Of a DNA stretch of 64,000 nucleotides, positions 33,300-44,369 are shown one piece after another. Positions within the stretch are counted from its first letter, which is position 1. Each line of letters opens with the position of its first letter. Both the position numbers and the translations under genes were made by a program. The DNA is from Bacteroidia bacterium (GTDB taxonomy: Bacteria; Bacteroidota; Bacteroidia; Bacteroidales; Azobacteroidaceae), in assembly GCA_025999935.1 (NCBI GenBank), contig BNXY01000004.1, positions 21,161 through 85,160 of the forward strand, read 5' to 3'. The notes beneath the pieces were generated by a model. That model searched no databases and was not told the origin of the DNA. It saw only the letters and a list, made by a program, of their open reading frames with translations.

Positions 33300-34099
33300 T
33301 GGAAAAAATTGTCAGCGCACAAAACAGCCGCATCAAACACATTCAAAAACTCATTTCCAAATCGAAAGAACGGAAAGAGCAAAACCGGTTTGTGATTGAA
33401 GGTGCACGGGAATTGAGCCTCGCCATTGCCGGTGCGTACAAATTGGATTCGGTTTTTGTCTGTCCCGAATTATTTTCTAAGACAGATTATCCTGATGTGT
33501 TACAATCCATTAGACCGGAAATCTTGTTTGAAGTATCGGAACCGGTTTTCCAAAAAATAGCCTACCGTGAAGGTTCCGACGGGATTCTGGCTTTGGCGCA
33601 ACCCCAATCTCATACTTTATCCGACTTGCATTTACCGGAAAATCCGTTTATCATCGTACTCGAGTCTGTAGAAAAACCGGGCAATCTGGGCGCTATCCTC
33701 CGCACGGCCGATGCGGCAAAAGCGGATGTCGTGATTGTTTGCGACCCTTTGACGGATGTTTATAATCCCAATGCGATTCGTTCAAGTGTGGGTTGTATTT
33801 TTACGGTGCCCATTGCCGTTTCCACAAATGCCGAAACGCTTTCCTTCCTGAAAGCCAAGAAAATCAAAACTTTTTCCGCCGAATTGCAGGCTTCGCAATG
33901 GTATCAGGATACGGATTTTACAGGCCCTTCCGCCATCGTCATGGGAACGGAAGCCGATGGTCTGACCGGTTTTTGGTTGGAGCAAGCCGATGTCCGGATA
34001 AAAATTCCGATGCGAGGGAAAATCGATTCCCTGAATGTATCGGTTTCCACAGCGGTCATCACGTTTGAAGCCATGCGGCAAAGAGGGTTTTCTATTTGA
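33299..34099 (+). CDS. TrmH/SpoU-family RNA 2'-O-ribose methyltransferase
   Basis: 266 residues. N-terminal substrate-binding domain ([37 protein letters not shown]) followed by the SPOUT knot with its three motifs: [28 protein letters not shown] and [30 protein letters not shown]-dependent methylation of a ribose in tRNA or 23S rRNA; the exact nucleotide is not deducible. Translationally coupled to the gene before it. Its 3' end overlaps mutL, on the other strand, by 8 bp. Confidence 0.92.
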   Translation: MEKIVSAQNSRIKHIQKLISKSKERKEQNRFVIEGARELSLAIAGAYKLDSVFVCPELFSKTDYPDVLQSIRPEILFEVSEPVFQKIAYREGSDGILALAQPQSHTLSDLHLPENPFIIVLESVEKPGNLGAILRTADAAKADVVIVCDPLTDVYNPNAIRSSVGCIFTVPIAVSTNAETLSFLKAKKIKTFSAELQASQWYQDTDFTGPSAIVMGTEADGLTGFWLEQADVRIKIPMRGKIDSLNVSVSTAVITFEAMRQRGFSI

Positions 34100-35873
34100 A
34101 CCGTTTCCCCAGTTCGTCTTCCGAAAGGATGGAAATAATGATTTTTCCATCGGGGGTGTAATTAGGAGAAGATGAGGCAAACAGCTTGGCAATCAGCATA
34201 TCGGCTTCTTCATCAGAGAGAAATTTTCCATAAGGAATGGCTGCTTTTTTCGCTAAAGTCAGCGCGAGGGCTTCCGACACTTCTTCTTTCACTTCGCAAC
34301 CGGTTTCCATGACTTTATCCGCCATATCCTGTAAAATTTCGACCGTATCCACATTTTCCAAACCGGACGGAATGCCATTGATGGAATAGGAATTACTGCC
34401 CAAATCGGCTAAATCAAATCCGATATAAGCCAAGTCGTCCAATAAATAAGGAAGAACCGTTGCTTCACGGGGCGTAAAAGAAATGATTTCCGGAAACAAC
34501 AGGCCTTGTGAAACGCCTTGTTTTTGCTTCATCCGCTGCATGTATTCGTCGAACAAAACACGAATGTGCGCCCGACGTTGATTGATAAGTGTCAAACCTG
34601 ATTTCAAAGGTGTAACGATGTATTTCCCTTTGTAAGATAAGATTCTGGTTTTTTCTTCCGCAAAAGCCAAAGCGGCTTCCGGTTCTTTCGGTATTTCCGG
34701 TTTATCTTCATACAGTTTTTCCCAATTGGCCGATACCGGTTTTGAATGGTATTCCATTTCCCGGAAAGGGTTATAGCCGGACTGTATGTTGATTTTCGGA
34801 CTTTCCGTTGGAGGACGATTATTTTTGCTGTAAACCGGCATATCAATGGCGCCGTCTCGGTCAAATTCCAAACTGGGAATGGCGTTTGATTTAGCAATGG
34901 CTTCTTTTACCGCCGCCGTAATTATCAGCCAGATAGCCTGTTCGTTTTCAAATTTGATTTCGGTTTTTGCCGGATGAATGTTCACATCAATGCTTCCCGG
35001 ATCGACCGTCATATAAATGAAATAGTTAGGCATTTCCCCCGCCGGGATAAAAGGCTCGAAAGCTTGTGTTACCGCTTTGTGAAAATAGGGATGCCGCATG
35101 TAACGATTGTTCACAAAAAAATACTGCAAAGCGCTTTTTTTCCGGCTGAACTCCGGCGTTCCCACAAAACCGGAGACGGAAACCAAGGAAGTTTCGGCAT
35201 GAAGACTTAGCAATTGGGTATTCAATTTTTTTCCGAAAACATTGAGAATGCGTTGCCGCAAATTGGAAACCGGCAAGTTCAATATCTCCGCATCATTGTG
35301 GTGGAGATTGAAAAAAATCTGGGGATTTACCAATACCACCCGTTCAAATTCGGTAAGAATATTTTTAAATTCCGTTTCGTTGGATTTCAGAAATTTTCTT
35401 CGGGCGGGCACATTGAAAAAGAGGTTTTTTACTGAAAAAATACTGCCGGGATTGGGCGCGACGGATTGTTGTTTTTCCACTTGCGAAGCGGCTATTTGCA
35501 ACAAAGTGCCCATTGTGTCGTCTTTTCGGGCGGTTTTCAATTCCACTTGGGCAACCGCAGCAATCGAAGCCAGCGCTTCTCCACGGAAACCGATGGTTCG
35601 CAAAGAAAATAAATCGTCGGCTGAATTGATTTTGGATGTGGCATGTCGTTCAAAGGCCATTCGTGCATCGGTTTCGGACATGCCTTTGCCGTTGTCAATT
35701 ACCTGAATCAGCGTGCGACCGGCATCTTTCACCACCAAATGGATGGAATCGGCGCCGGCATCGACCGCATTTTCAATCAATTCCTTTACCACGGAAGCCG
35801 GTCGTTGAATAACCTCTCCCGCAGCAATTTGATTCGCAATCGAATCGGAAAGCAGATGAATGATATCGCTCAT
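34092..35873 (-). CDS. mutL: DNA mismatch repair protein MutL
   Basis: 593 residues. N-terminal GHKL ATPase with [23 protein letters not shown] and [11 protein letters not shown], and the transducer domain with [16 protein letters not shown] and [13 protein letters not shown]. The C-terminal dimerisation domain is present (residues ~400-593). The segment that in endonuclease-type MutL is DQHA(X2)E(X4)E reads [15 protein letters not shown]: the aspartate is Asn and the motif glutamates are not in register, so cleavage activity is doubtful. Last gene of the guaB operon, 13 nt after ostA. Confidence 0.94.
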   Translation of the reverse strand: MSDIIHLLSDSIANQIAAGEVIQRPASVVKELIENAVDAGADSIHLVVKDAGRTLIQVIDNGKGMSETDARMAFERHATSKINSADDLFSLRTIGFRGEALASIAAVAQVELKTARKDDTMGTLLQIAASQVEKQQSVAPNPGSIFSVKNLFFNVPARRKFLKSNETEFKNILTEFERVVLVNPQIFFNLHHNDAEILNLPVSNLRQRILNVFGKKLNTQLLSLHAETSLVSVSGFVGTPEFSRKKSALQYFFVNNRYMRHPYFHKAVTQAFEPFIPAGEMPNYFIYMTVDPGSIDVNIHPAKTEIKFENEQAIWLIITAAVKEAIAKSNAIPSLEFDRDGAIDMPVYSKNNRPPTESPKINIQSGYNPFREMEYHSKPVSANWEKLYEDKPEIPKEPEAALAFAEEKTRILSYKGKYIVTPLKSGLTLINQRRAHIRVLFDEYMQRMKQKQGVSQGLLFPEIISFTPREATVLPYLLDDLAYIGFDLADLGSNSYSINGIPSGLENVDTVEILQDMADKVMETGCEVKEEVSEALALTLAKKAAIPYGKFLSDEEADMLIAKLFASSSPNYTPDGKIIISILSEDELGKRFK

Positions 35874-35885
35874 ATATCCAAAATA

Positions 35886-37502
35886 TTATTCCATGTGTTG
35901 ATGCTGCCCGTGTACCCTTCGAGGCGGCGGCACATCTTCCGTTTTCATTATTACTTTCGTAAATATATCTTCCCTGTTTTGGGGACGAAGATAGTTATAA
36001 TCTTTGAAATCTTTTAAAAATTTATTTTCCGGATTCAAATCCGGTATGGGTAAAGTTTCCGATTGGGGTGTCGGATACCAGACAGTCCGGGATATTTTAC
36101 GGTTCTTAATCTTAACAGAAATATCATCACTTTCAGCTTTATATCTTCCAATAAAAGACACATTTTTGTCATCAATGGGATAGTAAAGAGATTCTGCACT
36201 GCCTTCGATGTCTATTTTATCCAATTCTCCGCCTACAAAATAGGCCGTTAAATTTCTACCTTTCAACTGATTAAAATAAGTTGTATCGACTTCCTGCATC
36301 GCAAAAGCATAGTTTAACACATACATTCGTTCAACCGTACTGTCGTTGAAAAGAATTTTAATCGTATCGCCATTGATTTGATATTCGGTATTCCACAAAA
36401 TGGGATTCTGATATAATTTTAGAATGGAATCAACCGTATTGAATTGCAGGGAGTCGCAAACACCCTGAATATCAATTCGGTAAAAACGGACACCGTGATA
36501 AGCCTTTACTTCCCGCTCCTCGCCGATCGTTTCCATTTTCAAAGTATCCGCATGTAAAAATAGAGAATCCTTTCGGGAAAATTCAATCATCTGGGCGGAA
36601 TCGGTAGCGAAAGCATATTTAGTTACTTCGTTGTAATATCCATAATTACCTGTCAGAATTATTTTTTTTACCGTATCGTTCAGGAACATATTACCATAGG
36701 CCTCCACAAATCCATCCGATTTATTATAAAACAACGAATCGGCCGTCACGGTTTTGGTTTTGTCTTTACTGACCACCAGCGAACGGTCATACAACATGGA
36801 TTCTTCGATGATTGTATTGTACCAACCTCTTGTCGAATAAATGGTTCCACTATCCGATTCAATTACCGTCGGGCCTAAAATATTCGCCACTTTACTTTCC
36901 GTATGGTATTTCAGCGTATCGGAAGTCAAATCAAATTGGGGATTGGTAAGGTGTACTTGATCTTTGAAAAAAGCGATTTTTGTATCGGGAGAATATTGTC
37001 CGTAGATGGAAGTCAGTTCGTTGATTGAATCGACCATCATGCCGCCGTCAAAGTAATAAGCCATGTTTTGAATCCGGTCGTAATCGAAATTATCCGTAAA
37101 CAGAGTCACGTCCCTGTTTTCCATGCGCACATTTTCACGCATTTTGGCTAAGCTGATATTGCCGTCGTAATTCAGAAAATCGCCATACATGGATATCGTA
37201 TCTCCTTGTTTGATAACCACATTGCTAAAAGCGTCCAAGGAATTGGTCAGTTCATACATATAAGCGCTATCGCAATACATATATACGCTATCGTGCCTGA
37301 ATATCACATTGCCGCGCAAAACCCAAGTATCCGGGTTGTTTTTTTGCGACAATTCTAAAGAATCGGCATTCTCCACAACCACTTTCGTTACTTTTTCATT
37401 TTTAGGAGCGGGCGGATTTTGCGACATTCCGAAGAAAGTAGTTGCGACGAAAAGCAATAAAAAAAAAGTAGTTCGATTATTTTTATTTTTGAACCCAGCC
37501 AT
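35886..37502 (-). CDS. OstA/LptA-like LPS transport protein
   Basis: 538 residues. Signal peptide (FFLLLFVATTFFGMSQ). Repeating beta-jellyroll units typical of the OstA/LptA family: WVLRGNVIFRHDSVYMYCDSAYMY, AFSNVVIKQGDTISMYGDFLNYDG, LFTDNFDYDRIQNMAYYFDGG, DLTSDTLKYHTESKVANILGPT, SLFYNKSDGFVEAYGNMFL. The long form (two OstA-like regions) is the Bacteroidota type. In the periplasm it probably forms part of the LPS bridge or its assembly. The C-terminus is unusual, with prolines and histidines (HGQHQHME). The start overlaps the surA stop by 20 bp. Confidence 0.85.
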   Translation of the reverse strand: MAGFKNKNNRTTFFLLLFVATTFFGMSQNPPAPKNEKVTKVVVENADSLELSQKNNPDTWVLRGNVIFRHDSVYMYCDSAYMYELTNSLDAFSNVVIKQGDTISMYGDFLNYDGNISLAKMRENVRMENRDVTLFTDNFDYDRIQNMAYYFDGGMMVDSINELTSIYGQYSPDTKIAFFKDQVHLTNPQFDLTSDTLKYHTESKVANILGPTVIESDSGTIYSTRGWYNTIIEESMLYDRSLVVSKDKTKTVTADSLFYNKSDGFVEAYGNMFLNDTVKKIILTGNYGYYNEVTKYAFATDSAQMIEFSRKDSLFLHADTLKMETIGEEREVKAYHGVRFYRIDIQGVCDSLQFNTVDSILKLYQNPILWNTEYQINGDTIKILFNDSTVERMYVLNYAFAMQEVDTTYFNQLKGRNLTAYFVGGELDKIDIEGSAESLYYPIDDKNVSFIGRYKAESDDISVKIKNRKISRTVWYPTPQSETLPIPDLNPENKFLKDFKDYNYLRPQNREDIFTKVIMKTEDVPPPRRVHGQHQHME

Positions 37503-38880
37503 CCTTTTCGAAATCGCAGTTTTTCAAATTATCATTGATACGAATATAAGTCTCCTTTATTTTTTTATCAAGCCATTTATTCAAAATCTGATTTTGCCTT
37601 TCACTCACAACCATCGCTTGGACGGCTTGAAAATCGTCGGCCAGATTGGCTTTATGCCCCTCGATGCGGGATTTCAATTTTACAATAATCGCAATTTCTT
37701 TTTGTTTGGAATTAACCATGGTAAACGATTTAGAAACCTCATTTACTTTGAGTGTACTAACCACTTTGGCTATTTCAGCCGGTAATTCATTCATTTCAAA
37801 GCGGGAAGTTCCTGTTCTCTCCGTTTCGCCCGACATATCTCCGGTCTCATTTCTATTTACCATCAAACCTTTGTTATAACGGGTGTCTCTGTCGTAAGAA
37901 TAATTCGCCGCCTGCTCAAAAGTAATTTTATCCGCCACAATGGCGCTACGCAATGAATCCAATTGAACCACAGCCGCTTGTAACTCTTCGGGAGAGACGT
38001 ATGCTTTCAGCAGGATGTGGCGGACATTGATTCTATCGCCTCTTTTTTCAATCAACTGGATGATATGAAAACCGTATTCTGTTTCCACAATCCGGGAAAC
38101 ACGTTTCGGGTCGTTCAAGTCATACGCAGCGGCAGCAAATTCGGGTACCAGATTGGATTTTCCCATCAATCCCAAGTCGCCGCCCTTGTAGGCTGAACTT
38201 TTATCTTCGGAATACCGGCGGGCCAAGGAAGCAAAATCGTTTTTACCGCTGGTAACCAATTCCGTATATTCTCTCAATTTTCTTTTAATTTCATCGGTTT
38301 CAGCTAAAGAAGGCTGCGGTTCAACCGTTATGATTTCAACTTCTACCGTAGTAGGAATATAAGGAAGGCTGTCTTGGGGAATGCGATTAAAAAAAGTCCG
38401 CACTTCGGAAGGTGTTACTTTCACTTTGCTTACCAATGATCTCTTCATTTCTCTAACGATATTGTTTTCTTTCACTTGTGTCCGAAGGTTTTCCCGAAAT
38501 TCGTTGACCGATAATTGAGAATTAGCCAATAAATATTCTTCAAATTTTTCCTGAGTACCTATACGGGACACATACCAATTGATTCGAGCATCAACTTCCT
38601 GATAAACTTGAGAATCCGAAATGTCGATACTATCTAATTTGGCCTGATGCAGATACAACTTCTGAAGCGCCAATTGTTCGGGAATAACACAATAAGGGTC
38701 ACCCGGCAAGTGTACGTCTTCATTAATCATCTCTTCACGCATGGCCTCCACATCCGACAAGAGAATGGCGTCGTCGCCCACTACCCAAACTACTTCGTCG
38801 ATGATATTGCTTTGTGCTTTCACATATTCCTGAGAAGAAAATACAAGCAAAATAATTACCCAAAAGAAAAATTTCTTCAT
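37483..38880 (-). CDS. SurA-like periplasmic peptidyl-prolyl isomerase
   Basis: 465 residues. Signal peptide (FWVIILLVFSSQEYVKAQ), a SurA-type N-terminal helical chaperone region with IDEVVWVVGDDAILLSDVEAMREEM, and two parvulin domains at about 175-275 (EVEIITVEPQP, LARRYSEDKSSAYKGGDLGLMGKSNLVPEF) and 280-385 (INVRHILLKAY, DTRYNKGLMVNRNE). Chaperone for outer-membrane proteins, which the many SusC barrels here require. Second parvulin domain is less conserved. Located between another PpiC lipoprotein and ostA in an envelope-biogenesis operon. Confidence 0.9.
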   Translation of the reverse strand: MKKFFFWVIILLVFSSQEYVKAQSNIIDEVVWVVGDDAILLSDVEAMREEMINEDVHLPGDPYCVIPEQLALQKLYLHQAKLDSIDISDSQVYQEVDARINWYVSRIGTQEKFEEYLLANSQLSVNEFRENLRTQVKENNIVREMKRSLVSKVKVTPSEVRTFFNRIPQDSLPYIPTTVEVEIITVEPQPSLAETDEIKRKLREYTELVTSGKNDFASLARRYSEDKSSAYKGGDLGLMGKSNLVPEFAAAAYDLNDPKRVSRIVETEYGFHIIQLIEKRGDRINVRHILLKAYVSPEELQAAVVQLDSLRSAIVADKITFEQAANYSYDRDTRYNKGLMVNRNETGDMSGETERTGTSRFEMNELPAEIAKVVSTLKVNEVSKSFTMVNSKQKEIAIIVKLKSRIEGHKANLADDFQAVQAMVVSERQNQILNKWLDKKIKETYIRINDNLKNCDFEKDGWVQK

Positions 38881-38906
38881 TTTATTTATTATTTATTATC
38901 TATCAA

Positions 38907-39755
38907 TTATTCGTTATAAAACATTATCTCTCCTTTTTTGACGGCGCGCTGGTATAAATCTTCTTCCGTTTGTTTCAGAAATTCGATTTTCTGTTGGTTA
39001 ATCAATACTTCCTGAATATTCGCCTTAGCAAACTCAAAAGGCGCATCATCGCCCGGCAGGCGATAATCCGTAATATTCAAAAAATAACAATAACTGCTGT
39101 CGCTCCGTTCAATATGCTTATTGTTACTCAAAATTGCATTTATATTCCGAAAATCGGAAGGTAAATTAATTGCAACTTGAGCGAAATCCATCCACTGATC
39201 TACAAAATAATCATAAGTTACCACATTATAGAGGCTGTATTTTTCCAGCTTTTCTCTCGTATCCGGAGCAGTTGACTTATACCAAGTCCGGATTTCATTC
39301 ATCTGCGGCGCATTTACGGGTATTTTCAAAAATATCCCCTTAACCAAAGGGGTTTCTAATTTGAATTTATCCCCATTGACTTGATAATAATCAAGCAATG
39401 CCTGCTCATTAATCGCTTTCGTCAACTTCTCATTAATCAATTGCTCCTGATACTGATAAATTACCAAAGATTTCCGGTAATTATTTACCAAACGTTCAAT
39501 TTGCTCTTTATCAGCGATATTCTTCGATGCAACATCGTATAACAAGGCGTCATTAATCCACGTCCGTATAAAATGTTCAGCAGTGAGAATACTGTCTTCC
39601 GGCGATAATTCGTGAGAAATATTTTCATCTAACTCATTTTTATACAATATTTTATTACCAACTTTAACTATAACGTTGTCATTATTTACATCTAATTTCG
39701 AATTACATGAAACAAGGAGCAAAGATACAACGAGTATTGGAATAATTAACCTCAT
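38907..39755 (-). CDS. PrsA/PpiC-like lipoprotein chaperone
   Basis: 282 residues. Lipoprotein signal LIIPILVVSLLLVSC. The N-terminal part resembles the SurA/PrsA chaperone region (VIVKVGNKILYKNELDENI, FIRTWINDALLYDVASKN, YRKSLVIYQYQEQLINEKL), whereas a parvulin catalytic core is not convincing, so it may act only as a holdase. It is next to two parvulin proteins in the same operon. Base use is more AT-rich than its neighbours. Confidence 0.75.
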   Translation of the reverse strand: MRLIIPILVVSLLLVSCNSKLDVNNDNVIVKVGNKILYKNELDENISHELSPEDSILTAEHFIRTWINDALLYDVASKNIADKEQIERLVNNYRKSLVIYQYQEQLINEKLTKAINEQALLDYYQVNGDKFKLETPLVKGIFLKIPVNAPQMNEIRTWYKSTAPDTREKLEKYSLYNVVTYDYFVDQWMDFAQVAINLPSDFRNINAILSNNKHIERSDSSYCYFLNITDYRLPGDDAPFEFAKANIQEVLINQQKIEFLKQTEEDLYQRAVKKGEIMFYNE

Positions 39756-39771
39756 AAATAGTTAAAGAATG

Positions 39772-41733
39772 TCATTTTATTGTAATTAATACTTCCGGGT
39801 AAACAACGACCGGATATTTTTCATTCAATTTTTTCTGCCATTCCGCCTCTAAATAGTCCTGATAGCTTGTAACCACTAATCCGCGTACATCAGAATAGGA
39901 TTCCGGCGCATTCAACACTTTTCCGATCAGGAAGAAATCTTGAAATTCGGCGGGTCTTTCCGCTTTTCCCGATTTGAAAGCCGATTCATCGACAAAAGCA
40001 TTGTCTCCTTTTTTATACAAACCTTTTTCGATTTTTACGTAGCTAACCTCCCCTACCTTATAATTGTCGTACAGATATTCAACCGCATCTCCCGGATCCA
40101 TTTTGGAGATTTCCTTTTGCATTTTCTTTTTTGTTTTGGCGTCTTTCGCCAAGACAACATAGCCCTTGAAATAAGGTTCTTCCCATGCAAATCGGTCTTT
40201 ATTTTTCTTGAAATAATTCTCAAGTCCTTCCGTGTCTTCTGAAGCTTTTTCCCAAACTTCGCGATTAGCTACTTCAAACATCAGGATACCGTCATAATAT
40301 TCCTGCATCAGATTCTTAAATTCCGGATATTTGCTTTCAAGCATTTGAACTTCAAGCATTTGTAGCACACTACATTCAACGATTGCCAAGCAATCGGCCA
40401 AATAATCGGTAGATATCGTGAATGGCGAACGGGCATTTGCCTTCAAATATCCGATAAAATCAGCTATCGAAAAAGACTCATTCCCGGCTTTAAATAAAAC
40501 AGTGGAATTGTTTTCCAAAGAACTGTAAAATGAATCCGTGGTCGGGTAAACTGTTTCAGCCGCAGCAAAGACGGTCTTGTAAGCCGCATCGTTTTTTGTA
40601 AAGCCGATTTCTTTCTTCAAATTGTCTATACCGGGCTGATGCAAAGTCACATAATAACCGCCACTCTCTAATTTTTTTTCTATTTCTTGCCTTTTTTCTT
40701 CAAAAGGTTCAAGCGGTTTTTTATCCAATAATTTCACGATATGATAACCAAATTCGGTTCTGAAAGGCTTGGATATGGCGCCTTTTTCTTTCAGATCAAA
40801 AACGGCATCCTGAAATTCTTTTACCATGGCGCCAAAACCGAACCAACCCAACTCTCCGCCACGGGAAGCATTACTCGAATCATTGGAATATTCTTTGGCC
40901 AATTTGGCAAAGTCTTCTCCTTTTATCGCTTTATCATAAACTTCCGTAATTTTCTTCAAAACATCGTCTGTCTGAACAACATCCGCATCTTGCGGACACA
41001 TAATCAGAATATGAGCGGCATTGACTTGCCCCGGATTTTCCTTTTTTGCGTGCACTTTCACAATATGATATCCGTAATTGGTACGCACCAATCGACCAAT
41101 CTGACCGATGGGCGTTGTAAATGCAGCTTCTTCCAAAGCGATATTGAGTGTCAAACCCGGAAAACAGCCCAGATAACCCGCTCTGGCGTTTTCTTTCGAG
41201 CGGGTATCGTCTGAAAATTCCTTGGCCAATTTTTCAAAATTTTCTCCTTTTAAAGCGCGATTGCGTATTTGAACTGCTTTCTTATAGGCTTCCAGCGTAT
41301 CGGCCGGCAAAGTATTAAAAACATTGTCTTTTGTTCCGGGAAATGCAACGAGAATATGGCTCACTTCGACCAATTCTTTCATCCGGTCGTATTCTTTTCT
41401 AACTAAATTTTCATTGATTGCTAATTCTTTCAGATAAGATTGCGCCAATTGGGCGCGGTATTCTGAAAATTCCCTCAAAAACGTTGCGGTTGTATCCAAA
41501 CCTTGCGCTTCGGCTTCAGCCACCCGCAATTTAAGGTTTTTGAACATGCCGACATACTCGTCCAAAGTAATTTTATCAACGACATCTCCCTCGTTGTATT
41601 TGTAATAGAAATATTCAAATTCCAATTTGCCGATATCCTTTCCATTCACTTTCATGACCACAGGGTCATTGGTTTGCGCGAGAATCAAAATCGATGTCAT
41701 CCATAAGAGTAAGGGTAAAAAACACTTTTTCAT
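39772..41733 (-). CDS. periplasmic PpiC-type peptidyl-prolyl isomerase
   Basis: 653 residues from the ATG at 41733 (MKKCFLPLLLWMTSILILAQ); an upstream TTG adds three codons and is less likely. Signal peptide, N-terminal SurA-like segment, two parvulin domains (VSHILVAFPG to GYHIVKVHAKK, ~125-225, and AAHILIMCPQ to GYHIVKLLDKKPLE, ~230-335), then a long helical part with a C-terminal segment of unknown fold. Probably folds outer-membrane proteins. It follows guaB after 83 nt. Confidence 0.88.
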   Translation of the reverse strand: MKKCFLPLLLWMTSILILAQTNDPVVMKVNGKDIGKLEFEYFYYKYNEGDVVDKITLDEYVGMFKNLKLRVAEAEAQGLDTTATFLREFSEYRAQLAQSYLKELAINENLVRKEYDRMKELVEVSHILVAFPGTKDNVFNTLPADTLEAYKKAVQIRNRALKGENFEKLAKEFSDDTRSKENARAGYLGCFPGLTLNIALEEAAFTTPIGQIGRLVRTNYGYHIVKVHAKKENPGQVNAAHILIMCPQDADVVQTDDVLKKITEVYDKAIKGEDFAKLAKEYSNDSSNASRGGELGWFGFGAMVKEFQDAVFDLKEKGAISKPFRTEFGYHIVKLLDKKPLEPFEEKRQEIEKKLESGGYYVTLHQPGIDNLKKEIGFTKNDAAYKTVFAAAETVYPTTDSFYSSLENNSTVLFKAGNESFSIADFIGYLKANARSPFTISTDYLADCLAIVECSVLQMLEVQMLESKYPEFKNLMQEYYDGILMFEVANREVWEKASEDTEGLENYFKKNKDRFAWEEPYFKGYVVLAKDAKTKKKMQKEISKMDPGDAVEYLYDNYKVGEVSYVKIEKGLYKKGDNAFVDESAFKSGKAERPAEFQDFFLIGKVLNAPESYSDVRGLVVTSYQDYLEAEWQKKLNEKYPVVVYPEVLITIK

Positions 41734-41816
41734 ACAATACAATAATTATTTTTACTTTTTGTTAAACATAACCTAACCCATATTAAACGGTAAAATGAAT
41801 ATTTTATTGTATATAT

Positions 41817-43316
<1,500 letters not shown>

Positions 43317-43326
43317 TTATTGCCCG

Positions 43327-43334
43327 CAAATGTA
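43327..43334 (-). promoter_or_regulatory. -7 box of guaB operon
   Basis: Minus-strand TACATTTG, about 32 nt before the guaB start, downstream of the terminator of the preceding locus. Confidence 0.6.
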
Positions 43335-43385
43335 GTTATTTTTTTTGAATTAACCGCCTAAAAAATCATAAAATTATTTTATCAA

Positions 43386-43420
43386 TAAAAAAAACGGGCG
43401 TCCAACCCTGGAAACCCGCT
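43386..43420 (-). terminator. terminator of the SusC/SusD_2/DUF1735 locus
   Basis: In the minus-strand RNA GCGGGUUUCCA pairs with UGGACGCCCGU (one mismatch), followed by a run of U. It lies 70 nt past the DUF1735 stop and just before the guaB promoter. Confidence 0.8.
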
Positions 43421-43434
43421 CTCACATTTAATTT

Positions 43435-43485
43435 AAAGTAACAATAACAAGCCGGTAACTTTTCCCGACTTGTTATTATTACTTT
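43435..43485. repeat. long hairpin directly after the DUF1735 stop
   Basis: Arms of 21 nt at 43435-43455 and 43465-43485 with two mismatches (core AACAAG/CTTGTT). It starts 3 nt after the stop codon, ahead of the T-tract terminator, and could protect the 3' end of the mRNA from exonucleases. Confidence 0.75.
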
Positions 43486-43488
43486 AAA

Positions 43489-44337
43489 TTAATCGCCTGT
43501 TCTGACGTATGTTTCTTCCAATTCATAACTCGTAGGAGCGATGAACCAGTATCTGACAGTAAAAGTGCGTGCATTAAGATCATACGAACTGGATACGATA
43601 CCAACAGCACGGTTTGACCCGCTATAGACAAGTACGTCAAGACTACCATCCAATTTGTGTGTATATTGGGTGTAACCACTAAACCACTGACCTACTAATT
43701 GAGCTTCTACAATTCCGGGACCGGCAGTAGAAAGTTTAATGCCTGTTTCGTCATATTCTTCTTCTTCCGAACCTGCGCCACCACCTACATACCAGTGATA
43801 ATGGACGTTGTATGTTCCTTGCCAAGGACTTTTAACCGGAAGCGTATAAACGCCTGCCGAGTAATTGCCGCTGATTGTTCCACCGGTCGAACTAACGATT
43901 TTAACGCCCAAAGCATACGATTTAGTCAAATCGAAAAGTTTGGGTTTCACTTTGATGAGATAAATAGCCGTTTTCTGACCTTTCGGAATGGTTACGACAT
44001 TCGAAGCAGGCAAGTCATAAAAAGCTGTCGGCAAAGCCAAATTGGAACTACCTGCTGCAACGATGGCGTCATCGATTGCTATTGTAACCTCAACATCTTT
44101 GGGTGCTCCTTTTGCACCGGTGTAATTGACAATAACCGGCACATCAAAGGAATCTTCCACTTCAATGGTGGTTGATCGAATGGCATAAGGCGTAGAAGAG
44201 GTTCTTGCCGCGAGAGACAATTCCACAATTCCGGCCGGGCCGCCATCTGGTTCAAATACAGGGTCTTCGTCTAAACAAGAACTTAGACTCGTTATTGCTA
44301 AAAGCGCAAGTGCGTAATATTTGAAATATTTTTTCAT
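43489..44337 (-). CDS. DUF1735-type surface lipoprotein
   Basis: 282 residues. Lipoprotein signal LALLAITSLSSC (Cys21). Residues ~40-155 resemble the DUF1735 (BT_3987-like) beta-sandwich: PVIVNYTGAKGAPKDVEVTIAID, LPASNVVTIPKGQKTAIYLIKV, YALGVKIVSSTGGTISGNY. The C-terminal ~110 residues (SPWQGTYNVHYHWYVGGG, QWFSGYTQYTHKLDG, ARTFTVRYWF) form a second beta-rich domain. Such lipoproteins sit beside SusC/SusD systems and are thought to bind ligand at the surface. Last gene of this locus. Confidence 0.8.
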   Translation of the reverse strand: MKKYFKYYALALLAITSLSSCLDEDPVFEPDGGPAGIVELSLAARTSSTPYAIRSTTIEVEDSFDVPVIVNYTGAKGAPKDVEVTIAIDDAIVAAGSSNLALPTAFYDLPASNVVTIPKGQKTAIYLIKVKPKLFDLTKSYALGVKIVSSTGGTISGNYSAGVYTLPVKSPWQGTYNVHYHWYVGGGAGSEEEEYDETGIKLSTAGPGIVEAQLVGQWFSGYTQYTHKLDGSLDVLVYSGSNRAVGIVSSSYDLNARTFTVRYWFIAPTSYELEETYVRTGD

Positions 44338-44369
44338 TTTCTTTAATTTTTTGAAAGTTAATAAATAAA

